Below are positions 40,243 through 49,067 of a stretch of DNA of 64,000 nucleotides, in pieces; the first letter of the stretch is position 1; every line of letters starts with the position of its first letter. Made by a program: the position numbers and the translations under genes. The DNA is from an uncultured Alphaproteobacteria bacterium (GTDB taxonomy: Bacteria; Pseudomonadota; Alphaproteobacteria; Caulobacterales; Parvularculaceae). Under the pieces are notes generated by a model that was not told the origin of the DNA, made no database searches, and saw only the letters and a list, made by a program, of their open reading frames with translations. The stretch is from positions 62,001-126,000 of the forward strand of contig CADEDN010000007.1 in NCBI GenBank assembly GCA_902826095.1. The letters are read 5' to 3'.

Positions 40243-41274
40243 TCAACCGATGATTTTCGAGCGCTCGCCTGCCGCCGGGCCCGCCTTCATCCGCGGGATC
40301 GCAAGGCCGGATGCGGCGCCGTCGGCGCGGATCGCCGGCGAGGCGCGAAAGAGCGCCGCCGGACGCCCGCTCGCCTGCTGGACCGTCGCGCCGGTCTTTT
40401 CGACAAGCCCGCCGTCGACGACGCTGCGGCGGAAATTCTGCTTGTGAAGGTCAAAGCCGACAATCGCTTCAATGGTTTTCTGCAACGAGAGCAGCGTGAA
40501 CTCGGCTGGCATCAGTTCGAAGATCACGGGGCGGTATTTCAGCTTGCCGCGGAGGCGGCCGATCGCGGTCGCGAGAATTCGTCTGTGGTCGGACGTCATC
40601 GGAGCGCCGGTCGCTCTGGCGACCGCGCGATCGGCGCGCGGCTCCTTGAGGCCGGCGGCGGCGCGGTCGCGCCAGGTCTCGGCGACAAGACCCGCCTCGT
40701 ACATCAATTCATAACGCTCAAGCGCGCGCTCTTCCTCCCAGCCCGCATCGCCAAGACCGAAGGCGAGCGCCGCGCGCGCGCGGCGATCCTTGCGATGCGC
40801 GTCGCTGTCGCCGGCGGCGATCCAGGACGCGAGCGCCGGCGCGACGAGATCGCTCAAGATCGCCGGCGCGCCGCCCCGCCAGTCCTCCCACGGGAAGAAC
40901 ACGTACCAGCTGCGCCAGAGCGCGTCCTTCGCCGCGACCTTCGCCGGTTCGGCCGACAAAGCGAGATACCCGACCGACACGACGCGCGCGGCGGCGTCGC
41001 CGCCGTCGACGACCGCGGCCGGCGCCTCGCGGCCCTTGTCGCCAAACGTATAGAGCTGCTCGACATAGCCGAGCGTCACTTTCGTCTGCTCGGCGACCCA
41101 TTGCCGGAGGCCGAGCTCGAAGGTGCGATGCTGCGCGGGATCGAACGGGCCGTAAGGAAGGCCGACCCCGTCGGCGCGACGGACGCACAGCGATTGCGGC
41201 TGGCCGTCCTCGACGACGGCGAGCACGGCGTTGAGGACGATTGCGATTGGCGGATGGGTTTCGGGTTTGGCCAC
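40243..41274 (-). CDS. nadQ: NadQ-family NAD-biosynthesis regulator (Nudix-like plus winged helix)
   Basis: The product (343 residues from a GTG at 41274) combines a Nudix-like N-terminal domain (IAIVLNAVLAVVEDG, LPYGPFDPAQHRTFELGL) lacking the classical Nudix box with a C-terminal winged-helix region (RLRGKLKYRPVIFELMPAEFTL to LVEKTGATVQQASGRPAALF). This is the layout of the COG4111 proteins annotated as the alphaproteobacterial NAD regulator. The frame is open to 41511 but the extension overlaps a repeat. It lies about 4 kb from nadA, which has a palindromic operator. The start is uncertain. Confidence 0.75.
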   Translation of the reverse strand: MAKPETHPPIAIVLNAVLAVVEDGQPQSLCVRRADGVGLPYGPFDPAQHRTFELGLRQWVAEQTKVTLGYVEQLYTFGDKGREAPAAVVDGGDAAARVVSVGYLALSAEPAKVAAKDALWRSWYVFFPWEDWRGGAPAILSDLVAPALASWIAAGDSDAHRKDRRARAALAFGLGDAGWEEERALERYELMYEAGLVAETWRDRAAAGLKEPRADRAVARATGAPMTSDHRRILATAIGRLRGKLKYRPVIFELMPAEFTLLSLQKTIEAIVGFDLHKQNFRRSVVDGGLVEKTGATVQQASGRPAALFRASPAIRADGAASGLAIPRMKAGPAAGERSKIIG

Positions 41275-41417
41275 AACCGGGCTCTTAGCGTGACTGCCGG
41301 AAAAAATGTAGGGCTCGCCGCGGCCATGCGCTCCGTGCACGAACGGCTGAATGTCGCGGCGGGTCGCGCGAGACCTCCTCAAGTCGAGAGTCCGACCCGC
41401 CATTGCGGCTTTGCACA

Positions 41418-41560
41418 GGCTTTGCTCCCCCGTTTTTTCAACGGGGGAGCTGTCGCGAAGCGACTGAGGGGGCTCTTCGATGTCCGCATTGGACGTGCGG
41501 CTTCCCCCCACCGGCCCTGCGGGCCACCTCCCCCGCTGTCGCGGGGGAGGAAAGAGACGG
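41418..41560. repeat. Repeat family A, copy 3 (opposite orientation)
   Basis: The element reads GCTTTGCTCCCCCG...ACGGGGGAGC, CGACTGAGGGGG, then CCACCTCCCCCG...CGGGGGAGG, the reverse of copies 1 and 2. It ends 5 bp from the stop codon of the phosphatase-like gene. Together with short flanks it fills the 291 bp between nadQ and that gene. Confidence 0.82.
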
Positions 41561-41565
41561 GCGCC

Positions 41566-42075
41566 CTAAGCCGCGAGCCTCACCATGGCGAGGGGCGCGG
41601 CCATGTCCGAACAGCAGGGCGGGGAGAGATCGTCGAGCGCGTCGGTCATGCGGCCGTCCCGCCCGAGCAGTTCGTCGGCGTAATTGACAAGCAGCGGGCA
41701 TGGGTCGGCGTGCGGCGCCGCGGTTCTGAGGCGTTTCATCAAGGCGGCCTCGGACACATTCGGCTCGCGCATGCAAAGGACGATGAAGGCGGCGGCGGTC
41801 GAACGCGACACCCCGCGATTGCAATGGACGAGCAGATCGCCCGCGCCGTCCCAGGCCCCGACGAAATCAATGATCTGGCCGGCGCGATCGCGCGCCGCCT
41901 TGTTGATCGTCTCCGCGCAGCTTTCGCGGTCGACATAAAGAAGGAGGTGACGCGCCGGATCGAGCCCTCGAAAGGCAGGCGCGGCTTCTTCCTCCGAGAG
42001 GAGCGAAATCACGCGCGCCGGCCGATGTTTTTCAAAAGCCTCGCCGGCGCCGGCGAGTGAGGAGACAATCAACAT
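41566..42075 (-). CDS. Dual-specificity/tyrosine-phosphatase-like protein
   Basis: The 169-residue product has the Cys-based phosphatase P-loop HCNRGVSRS within LLVHCNRGVSRSTAAAF, preceded by the expected hydrophobic strand and an upstream Asp-containing loop. It resembles small cytoplasmic alphaproteobacterial protein-tyrosine-phosphatase-like enzymes. The start at 42075 (MLIVSSLAGAGE) is chosen over an open extension. Substrate unknown. Confidence 0.82.
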   Translation of the reverse strand: MLIVSSLAGAGEAFEKHRPARVISLLSEEEAAPAFRGLDPARHLLLYVDRESCAETINKAARDRAGQIIDFVGAWDGAGDLLVHCNRGVSRSTAAAFIVLCMREPNVSEAALMKRLRTAAPHADPCPLLVNYADELLGRDGRMTDALDDLSPPCCSDMAAPLAMVRLAA

Positions 42076-42149
42076 GGACTGGAGTGTGGTCCTTGATCCT
42101 TGCCAATAAAAGAACGCCCCGATCACAGGCGGTTGAGGTCGCAGCGAGT

Positions 42150-42782
42150 TTACCGCCCGCGGCCCCGGTCAAGATCAGCCATCAATGCGCTGAACCGGTC
42201 AAGATAGCGTTTTTGCACGGTCGACGTCGGTTCGATCCGGATGATTGTCGGCGGAACGCCTTTTGGCGCGCCGAACAAGCTGTTGGCCTCGATCGGGTCG
42301 AAACCGGCGAGTTGCGTCGCCTCGAAGAAGGCGCTCGCCCGGTCGGCGCGCTTGATCGCTTTTTCGATGGTCTCGGGGAGGTCGGCCGGAAGTCCGAACC
42401 GCAAATGGATCGCCCGCTGCAGCCGCTTTTCGATCGTGCGGTACTGGTCGCCAAGCGCCGATTTGAACGGGCTGATCATGTCGCCGATGACAAATTCCGG
42501 GCCGTCATGGAGCAGCGCGGCAAGCCGCCATTTCGCCGGCCAGTCCGGGCGGAGCGCGCCGCAAAAGACTTCGACCAGCAGCGAATGCTGCGCCACCGAG
42601 AAGGGAAGCGGGCCCTTCGTCTGGCCGTTCCAGCGGGCGACGCGGGCGAGCCCGTGCGCGATATCCTCGATCTCGATATCGACGGGGGAGGGATCAAGAA
42701 GGTCGAGCCGGCGCCCGGACAGCATGCGCTGCCAGGCGCGGGGCGGCGGCGCCGTGGGGGATTTCCGTCTAACGGTTGTCAT
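42150..42782 (-). CDS. HD-domain hydrolase (YfbR-like)
   Basis: The 210-residue product has a metal-dependent HD phosphohydrolase core: FSVAQHSLLVEVFCG, AALLHDGPEFVIGDMISPFK and a later IKRADRASAFFEATQLAG. Family members related to YfbR remove 5'-phosphates from deoxynucleotides. The start at 42782 (MTTVRRKSP) excludes an unrelated upstream extension. It is divergent from the haloalkane dehalogenase gene. Confidence 0.85.
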   Translation of the reverse strand: MTTVRRKSPTAPPPRAWQRMLSGRRLDLLDPSPVDIEIEDIAHGLARVARWNGQTKGPLPFSVAQHSLLVEVFCGALRPDWPAKWRLAALLHDGPEFVIGDMISPFKSALGDQYRTIEKRLQRAIHLRFGLPADLPETIEKAIKRADRASAFFEATQLAGFDPIEANSLFGAPKGVPPTIIRIEPTSTVQKRYLDRFSALMADLDRGRGR

Positions 42783-42868
42783 AGGCTGCGATTTGGGTTC
42801 GGCGGGCCAGCCGCCGTAACAGCGCAAGGCCGGACCGGCAAGCATGGCGGATATCAGGAGAGCAGGAC

Positions 42869-43825
42869 ATGAACTCGACGCGACGCACAGTTCTCGCCGC
42901 GATGGGCGCCATCTGGCCGGCGACGGCGGCTGCCGGCGACGCCGGACGCCGCAGCCGCGCCGCTCGCAAAAAACGCGCACGGACGATCGACGGGCTTTCG
43001 CTCGCCTATGTCGAAGCGGGCGACGGCGATCCGATCGTCTTCCTGCACGGCAACCCGACGTCGTCGCATCTCTGGCGCAATGTCATTCCCTATGCTGCGC
43101 CGTATGGTCGCTGCATCGCGCCGGACCTTCTCGGCATGGGCGATTCCGACAAGGTTCCGGACGCCGTCGAGAGCGATTACCGCGTTCAACGACACATTGC
43201 GCATCTCGACGCCTTCATGGAGCGCGTCAGGGCGGACAGGAACGTCACCCTCGTTGTGCATGATTGGGGCGGACCGCTCGGCTTCGACTGGGCGCGCCGC
43301 AACGAAACGAAGCTGCGCGCGCTGGTCTTCATGGAGACTTTTGTCTGGCGCATGCCGACGACGGCGCCGAAAGAAGTGCTCGGCTTTTTTCAGTTCTATC
43401 GCTCGCAAGCAGGCGCCAAAGCCGTTCTCGATGAGAACCAGTTTGTCGAGACGGTGCTGCTGAGGCAGATGAAGGACCGCCTCTCCGACCAGGACTTCGA
43501 TGAATACCGCCGGCCGTTCGCGACGCCCGGCGCGTCGCGCCTGCCGACGCTCGCATTTCCGCGCCAGGCGCCGATCGGCGAAGACCCGGCTGATGTGGCC
43601 GCGCTTTTCGACCACTATCTCGCCTTTATGGCGAGGACGAAGGTTCCAAAGCTCTGGATCAACGTCCAGCCGGGCGCCCTCATTCCGGAGCCGCTCAAAT
43701 CGACGCCGCGAAGCTGGCCAAACCTAACGGAGGTCGAAGTTGAGGGAACGCACTTCGTTCAGGAAGACGTTCCGCACGCGATCGGGCGGTCCATCCGGGA
43801 TTTCTTGAAGGCGCCGCCGGAATGA
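42869..43825 (+). CDS. Haloalkane dehalogenase (HLD-II type) with Tat-like signal
   Basis: The 318-residue alpha/beta hydrolase has FLHGNPTSSHLWR with the halide-binding Asn62, the nucleophile Asp132 followed by Trp133 in VVHDWGGPLGFDWA, Glu156 in FMETFVW and the catalytic His295 in EGTHFVQED. This residue set is the HLD-II pattern for hydrolytic cleavage of carbon-halogen bonds. Unlike most relatives it begins with STRRTVLAAMGAIWPATAAA, a twin-arginine export signal, so the enzyme should be periplasmic. AGGAGA precedes the ATG. Substrate range unknown. Confidence 0.88.
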   Translation: MNSTRRTVLAAMGAIWPATAAAGDAGRRSRAARKKRARTIDGLSLAYVEAGDGDPIVFLHGNPTSSHLWRNVIPYAAPYGRCIAPDLLGMGDSDKVPDAVESDYRVQRHIAHLDAFMERVRADRNVTLVVHDWGGPLGFDWARRNETKLRALVFMETFVWRMPTTAPKEVLGFFQFYRSQAGAKAVLDENQFVETVLLRQMKDRLSDQDFDEYRRPFATPGASRLPTLAFPRQAPIGEDPADVAALFDHYLAFMARTKVPKLWINVQPGALIPEPLKSTPRSWPNLTEVEVEGTHFVQEDVPHAIGRSIRDFLKAPPE

Positions 43826-43839
43826 CGGAGCAATGCGGG

Positions 43840-44322
43840 TCATCGCGTCTCTCCATGCGCCGGCAGCGCGATCGACGCCTGGCCGAAGGCGTATCGCCAC
43901 CCTTCCGGCGTCCTCACATAGGTGTCGCTGAACCACAGGCGCTTGTCGAATTTCTGTCCTTTGCTTTCGCCTTTGAGCCAGAGCCGCGCGGTGACGATCG
44001 CCGTATCATCGCCGTAGAGCCGCACGGTCTGCGTCCCCGCGTCTTCGACCTGGCGCTCATAGACAATTTCCTTGACGCGCGCAGACCGCAAGAGATCTTC
44101 GCCCGTGTAAACAGCGCCGGCGCCGACGACGAGGATCATGTCCTCGTGGAGGATCGCCGCCATCGCATCCGCGTCATTGCGCTCGACCGCCGCCTGGTAA
44201 GCGACATCGAGCGCGGCGATTGTCGCGCGGTCGTCTTCAGCATTGGCGACGCCGCCGGCGACACTTCCGGCGATGCTGGCCGCGATCGCGGCGGCGATCG
44301 GCGCAATTTTTCTGGGCGGCAT
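43840..44322 (-). CDS. Secreted NTF2-like (SgcJ/EcaC, DUF4440-type) protein
   Basis: The 160-residue product has an Ala/Ile-rich signal peptide and an NTF2/SnoaL-like fold: IAALDVAYQAAVERNDADAMAAILHEDMILV, a DTAIVTARLWLKG strand and FSDTYVRTPEGWRYAFGQAS. Enzymatic activity is not predictable. It converges with the dehalogenase gene 15 bp away. Confidence 0.82.
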   Translation of the reverse strand: MPPRKIAPIAAAIAASIAGSVAGGVANAEDDRATIAALDVAYQAAVERNDADAMAAILHEDMILVVGAGAVYTGEDLLRSARVKEIVYERQVEDAGTQTVRLYGDDTAIVTARLWLKGESKGQKFDKRLWFSDTYVRTPEGWRYAFGQASIALPAHGETR

Positions 44323-44403
44323 AATTCAGGCTCCTCAGTTCCGTCAGGACCAGGGGAGCCTATCGTTCCGGCGGTGTCTGCCGCTTGCGCTTTTTTGCGA
44401 ATT

Positions 44404-45201
44404 TCAGGCGGCGAGGCGCGACGGCGGCGCGCCGAAGCGGCGCGCGAAGCTGCGGGTGAAATGGCTGAGATTGTTGAAGCCGCAGGCAAAGCAGGTCTCG
44501 GTGACGCCGCGTCCTTCAAGGATCATGGTTCGCGCCGCCTCAAGCCGCGTTCGAAGAAGGAACTGATGCGGCGGCGCGCCGGTCATTTCCGAAAAGACGC
44601 GCGTGAAATGGAACATGCTCATCCCGGCGGCGCGCGCGAGATCGGACGCCGTCAACGGCTCGGCATATTCCTTCGTCAGCCGTTCGCGCGCATGGTCGAT
44701 GCGTTCCGCGTACCAGGCGAACTTTCGATCGCTAAAGAGCGGCGCCGGCGGGCCGTCGGGAATTTCGCGAAATATCTCCGTCGCGCAGAATTCGGCCGTC
44801 ATCGGCTGGTCGTCGGCGATCGCGGCCTGAAGCGCGCGTCGCAAATATCGCGTGCGGTTGCTGGCGTTGACGACCGTCCGATTGGTTTTCGACCAGCTTT
44901 GCCTGAAATCGAAACGGTCTTCCGCCGCGCTGAGATAGGTGAGGGAAAGGCAGACGTCGCTGAAGCCGCGCCCCTCATAGCTCGCGCGAAACCGCATGCC
45001 GGGGCGGCTCAGCATCACGTCGCCCGCGCCGACGCGCCAGACGGCGCCGTCGACTTGAAGATCGAACGCGCCGGTCTCGACAAAGCTCGCCCGATAGGCG
45101 CCGGCGATCTCCTCATAGGGCCGGTCCTCATGTTCGGCCGGGTGGTCGAAACGGTGAAGGCTGATTTCCGGGGAGCGCCAGAGCGGGACGATGCGGGCCA
45201 T
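44404..45201 (-). CDS. AraC-family transcriptional regulator
   Basis: The 265-residue product has a cupin-like N-terminal half (FETGAFDLQVDGAVWRVGAGDVMLSRPG) and a C-terminal double helix-turn-helix: LTASDLARAAGMSMFHFTRVFSEMTGAPPHQFLLRTRLE and CGFNNLSHFTRSFARRFGAPPSRL. Its effector and targets are unknown. The adjacent secreted NTF2-like gene on the same strand is 81 bp downstream and may be co-transcribed. Confidence 0.92.
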   Translation of the reverse strand: MARIVPLWRSPEISLHRFDHPAEHEDRPYEEIAGAYRASFVETGAFDLQVDGAVWRVGAGDVMLSRPGMRFRASYEGRGFSDVCLSLTYLSAAEDRFDFRQSWSKTNRTVVNASNRTRYLRRALQAAIADDQPMTAEFCATEIFREIPDGPPAPLFSDRKFAWYAERIDHARERLTKEYAEPLTASDLARAAGMSMFHFTRVFSEMTGAPPHQFLLRTRLEAARTMILEGRGVTETCFACGFNNLSHFTRSFARRFGAPPSRLAA

Positions 45202-45424
45202 GGCGCGATCCTACCACAGCGGCTTTGCGCCGGCTCCGCGCTCCCGGAAATTTGTTCCGTCAGCGCCCCGGCCGCTGCGACCGGCGGGGCGAGGTTTGCG
45301 ACAGGCCGACTTGCGGGCGGGGCCGGCCTGCGCGATCTAGAAGGGGACATTGGAGCGCGTAAATGACTCCATGCGACAGCCAGAACGAACGCAACAAACC
45401 CAAACAAGCAAAAGGGGCGATCAC

Positions 45425-45811
45425 ATGACAAATCTCGACACGACCTATGACGGCGGCGCCCGCCGCGGCGGCATGATGTGGCTCTATATGCCCGTCCTGC
45501 TCATCTTGTTCCTTGGCGGCGCGCTTTCCGTCGCCGCCTATAATTTCTCCGAAACCGACCTTTCGGTCGCCGAGTCGATCGCGGCGGGCTTTGGCGGTCT
45601 TGCCGGCATCATCCTTGGCCTTTTCGGCGCCGCGATCGGCATCGTCGTCGGGCTCATCGGCGCGCTCGTCGGCCTTGTCGCCGCCGGCGGCGCCGTCGCC
45701 ATGACGCTGTTCATCGTCGGCTCGCCGATCATCGCGATCATTCTCTTCGCGCTGCTGCTTCGTCGGCCGAAGGCGGCGTGCCCGGACCCCGGCGCTCACC
45801 CGGCGGCGTGA
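45425..45811 (+). CDS. Gly/Ala-rich small membrane protein
   Basis: The 128-residue product has one membrane helix near residues 18-38 and a long glycine-zipper-like hydrophobic region with repeated GxxxG spacing (AGFGGLAGIILGLFGAAIG, then LIGALVGLVAAGGAV). AAGGGG lies upstream of the ATG at 45425. The pattern recalls proteins predicted to sense or fold in the envelope, but I cannot name a family. A real gene is supported by start context and coherent topology. Confidence 0.6.
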   Translation: MTNLDTTYDGGARRGGMMWLYMPVLLILFLGGALSVAAYNFSETDLSVAESIAAGFGGLAGIILGLFGAAIGIVVGLIGALVGLVAAGGAVAMTLFIVGSPIIAIILFALLLRRPKAACPDPGAHPAA

Positions 45812-45865
45812 TCTATCGCTATGATCGGATTTTACGAAGGCGTCGGCGCAAGCCGGCGCCTTCAT

Positions 45866-48061
45866 TCACATTCTGAACGTATGCCCGAGCCGGAGCGCAA
45901 GGCTTGTCCCCTGCGCGCGGAAGGATTGCGGAAAGCGATCTTCCTCGATCAGCGCGGTGTGGCCGAACGAAATGAATATCTCGCGCTCCGGCATCGGCTC
46001 CCAGCTGAAGCGGGAGAGGAAAGTGAAATTCTCCGAAATGCTGTCATACTGAACATCGGTCTGGATGAACATGCGCGGATTGATCGCGATCGTCGAACCG
46101 ATGACGCCGACATGAATGTCGAGATCGCCGCTTGGCAGCATGAACTGGACAAGGTCGTATTCGCCGCGAATGTTGAAATGCCGGTTCGGCCGCCAGAACA
46201 AGCTCGCGCCGGCGTTGCGGAAATCGCCGCCATAAACGCCGCCCCAGCGATATTTGCCGCCGACCGCGATCTTGCGGCCCTCGGTCATTTCCGCGAACAG
46301 ATTGTACCGCGTGAAATGATATTCCCCGACCGGCACCGGCAATCGCCCGGCGATGTCGAAGGCCTCGCGGATGTCGAGAAAGCCGCGGAAGATTTCGAAT
46401 TCGGCGCTGTCGCCCGCCCGCCCTTCGACGCGCGTGAACGCGCCAAGCTCGCGATCGAGAAGCTCATCATCAAGGTCGGTCACAGCAAGGCCGAAGACGC
46501 CGGCCATGAACAGGCGGACCGGTCCGCTTTCGGGGCGGAAAAGCCGAAATCCGTTCGCGTGGTACTGGCGGATGCCGGCGCGGTTCGCAAAGCCGAGGCG
46601 CGGGCGGTAATTCTCGCCGATATTGTAGATCTCCGCGTTCCACTCCCATTTGAGGCCGCGATAGGCGCCGGCGATCGAAGCGAAATGATCGTTCGCCGAA
46701 TCGACGCCGTCGCTGTCGAAGGATCGCAGATAAGTGATATCGCTATAAAGCGTTCCGGCGAAACGGGTCGAATTCTTGTATTGAAAGTCGGCGCCGGCGA
46801 CGGTGTTTGTAAATTGCCCGGTCGGATCGCCATGCGTGAAGATGAGGCCGGCCTTCGATTCGTTCAGCACTTCGAAGGAAGCGCGCGCGGCGCCGAGATA
46901 TTGCCCGCCATAGACGGAATCGTCGCCGGTTCTGACCGCGAGAACGCCGAGATTGGCGGGCCCGAGCTTGCCGCTCACTTTCGCGCCGGCGATGAGATCG
47001 ACCGGGCGGCCTTCGACGATGCCGATATTGCGCGAGAAGAACGGAAGGCCGTTGACATTCGCCTGGAAGACGCGCCCGCCGAATTCGAACGACTGCACGT
47101 CCTGCAGAAAAAAGTCGCGGGTTTCCGGAAAGAAAAGATCGAACCGGCCGGTGTTCACCTGGCGCTCGTCGAGCGGCGCGTCGGCGAAGCTCGTGTTGAC
47201 CGTCAGCGAGCCGGTGAGACTCGGCGTGATCTTGTAGAAAATGTTGGCGCTCGGATCGAAAGTGAAATCCGTGTCGCCCGTCTCCCAATCATAGGACGTC
47301 GCGCCGGTCGCGAAGAGCTGCGCTTCAACGCCGCGGCCGGAACTGACGCCCTCGACGCCCGACAGCCGCCCGGTGTTTGTGAGGTCGATGCGGTCCCTCG
47401 TCCGGTCGATATTCGACCAGCGCACCTCTTCATTCGTCCGCCGAATGGTGCGCAGCAATTGAAGGCCCCAGACGTCGTTCGCGGGATCGATCGAAATCGA
47501 CTGGAACGGTATCGCGAATTCGGCGATCCAGCCTTCCTCATCGATGCGCGCATCGACGTCCCAGAGCGCGTTCCATTCAAGTTTGATCGACGAATTGTTT
47601 TCAAGAAGCGCGTCGACCTTCGCGCCGTTGGCGTTGGTCGCGAAGAAATAGCCGTCGCGCCGCGTGTCATAAGGGTCGAGCATGACGCGGATCGCATCCT
47701 CATCGCGGAGCTGCCCGTCGCGCGCGAGCACGGCGCGCCGGATCTTTTCCGGCTCAGTGTCGTAGAGGCGGAATCCAACGTAAAGCGTCCGCTCGTCATA
47801 CATGAGATAGGCGCGCGTCCTTTGCGTCGGCGCGCCGCCTTCAACAGGTTCGACCTGATAGAATTGCTCGACGACCGCGGCTTTCGACCAGGCGGCGTCC
47901 GAAAGATCGCCGTCGATTTTCGGCGCCTCGTCACGGCTGATCTTCACCGCCGCAAGGCGCGGCGCGTAGGTCGCGAAATCAACATCTTGCGCCGTCGCCG
48001 GCGCGGCGAGACACAAGAAGGCGGCGAGCGCGGCGGCGATCGGTTTCATCGTCGGATGCAT
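45866..48061 (-). CDS. DUF5916 family outer-membrane beta-barrel with CBM9-like domain
   Basis: The 731-residue product has a signal peptide (AAALAAFLCLAAPATAQ) and an N-terminal CBM9-like sugar-binding domain at about 40-230 (KIDGDLSDAAWSKAAVVEQF, TLYVGFRLYD, WIAEFAIPFQSI). The DUF5916 region that follows has alternating beta strands and ends FRAQGTSLALRLGHTFRM, as in outer-membrane barrels. It may bind or import carbohydrate, by family inference. An ATG at 48049 is an alternative start. The gene is monocistronic as far as visible. Confidence 0.85.
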   Translation of the reverse strand: MHPTMKPIAAALAAFLCLAAPATAQDVDFATYAPRLAAVKISRDEAPKIDGDLSDAAWSKAAVVEQFYQVEPVEGGAPTQRTRAYLMYDERTLYVGFRLYDTEPEKIRRAVLARDGQLRDEDAIRVMLDPYDTRRDGYFFATNANGAKVDALLENNSSIKLEWNALWDVDARIDEEGWIAEFAIPFQSISIDPANDVWGLQLLRTIRRTNEEVRWSNIDRTRDRIDLTNTGRLSGVEGVSSGRGVEAQLFATGATSYDWETGDTDFTFDPSANIFYKITPSLTGSLTVNTSFADAPLDERQVNTGRFDLFFPETRDFFLQDVQSFEFGGRVFQANVNGLPFFSRNIGIVEGRPVDLIAGAKVSGKLGPANLGVLAVRTGDDSVYGGQYLGAARASFEVLNESKAGLIFTHGDPTGQFTNTVAGADFQYKNSTRFAGTLYSDITYLRSFDSDGVDSANDHFASIAGAYRGLKWEWNAEIYNIGENYRPRLGFANRAGIRQYHANGFRLFRPESGPVRLFMAGVFGLAVTDLDDELLDRELGAFTRVEGRAGDSAEFEIFRGFLDIREAFDIAGRLPVPVGEYHFTRYNLFAEMTEGRKIAVGGKYRWGGVYGGDFRNAGASLFWRPNRHFNIRGEYDLVQFMLPSGDLDIHVGVIGSTIAINPRMFIQTDVQYDSISENFTFLSRFSWEPMPEREIFISFGHTALIEEDRFPQSFRAQGTSLALRLGHTFRM

Positions 48062-48236
48062 TAGGCGAAAATTGTTACGGAATCGGTCGGGCGGCGCGCC
48101 GGAGCGCCGATGACATTGAGCCGCATATTGAAGTCCCCGCTTTTCGCTTCAGCCTAGCGGTTCGGCGCGGTTCCTGCTGTCGCTTCGGCGCGACAGTCAA
48201 ACGCTTTATCGACTGTTAACCCTGACTTGAAGGAGC

Positions 48237-48983
48237 CTATCCCGCGAGCCGCTCCATTTCGGCGGCGGCGATATCGTAATTGGCGTAGACGTTCTGGACA
48301 TCGTCGCAATCGTCGAGCGCTGAAAGGAGCCTCATCAGCGTCGCGGCGGCGTCGCCGGAGACTTCAATGAGGTTCTGGGGCTTCCAGACGAGCTTGGTCG
48401 AGGCGGCGTCGCCGAACTTCTTTTCGAGGGCGGTTGCGACCGCGGCGAGTTCGTCATTCGCGGTGTAAACGAGATGACCGTCGGCATTCGATTCAACATC
48501 GTTTGCGCCGGCGTCGATCGCCGCTTCGAGCATCGCATCGGCGTCGGCGACGCCGGCGGGATATTCAATCGCTCCGACGCGATCGAACATGAAGGCGACG
48601 GAGCCGGATTCGCCTAGATTGCCGCCGTTCTTGGCGAAGGCGGTCCGAACCTCGCCCGCCGCGCGATTGCGGTTGTCGGTCAGGACCTCGACGATGACGC
48701 CGATGCCGCCCGGACCAAATCCCTCATAACGGATGTCCTCATAGCCGGCGCCGTCGCCGCCGGTCGCCTTCTTGATGGCGCGTTCGATATTGTCCTTCGG
48801 CACGGACTGGGCTTTCGCCGCCTGGATCGCGAGACGAAGGCGCGGATTGAAGGCGGGGTCGGGCGCGCCGAGTTTGGCGGCGACAGTGATTTCCTTTGAA
48901 AGCTTTGAAAACATCTTGGCCCGCTTGGCGTCCTGTTTGCCCTTGCGGTGCATGATGTTCGCGTATTGCGAATGGCCGGCCAT
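48237..48983 (-). CDS. YebC/PmpR family protein
   Basis: The 248-residue product begins [20 protein letters not shown] and contains [19 protein letters not shown] and [14 protein letters not shown], the hallmarks of YebC/PmpR/TACO1. Members have been described as transcription regulators, and more recently as translation factors that help ribosomes through polyproline. Typical MAGHSKF is MAGHSQY here. GAGGCG precedes the ATG at 48983. It is divergent from the SDR gene. Confidence 0.93.
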   Translation of the reverse strand: MAGHSQYANIMHRKGKQDAKRAKMFSKLSKEITVAAKLGAPDPAFNPRLRLAIQAAKAQSVPKDNIERAIKKATGGDGAGYEDIRYEGFGPGGIGVIVEVLTDNRNRAAGEVRTAFAKNGGNLGESGSVAFMFDRVGAIEYPAGVADADAMLEAAIDAGANDVESNADGHLVYTANDELAAVATALEKKFGDAASTKLVWKPQNLIEVSGDAAATLMRLLSALDDCDDVQNVYANYDIAAAEMERLAG

Positions 48984-49067
48984 CAACGCCTCGTTCAAAT
49001 CTCTTGATGCGGAGAAGGCGGGGCCATACCAAGGCCGCAAGGCTGATATCAAGGGGGCGACGGGCTC

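Noticed and set aside
40444-42060. 538-codon open frame on the plus strand
   Set aside because: It runs antisense through nadQ, a repeat element and the phosphatase-like gene. A single protein spanning a repeat and two opposing genes is not credible.
45821-48064. 747-codon open frame on the plus strand
   Set aside because: It is the exact antisense shadow of the DUF5916 gene, which has a signal peptide and coherent domains. The plus-strand product is Arg/Ala/Asp-rich with no family pattern. GC-rich third positions keep such frames open.
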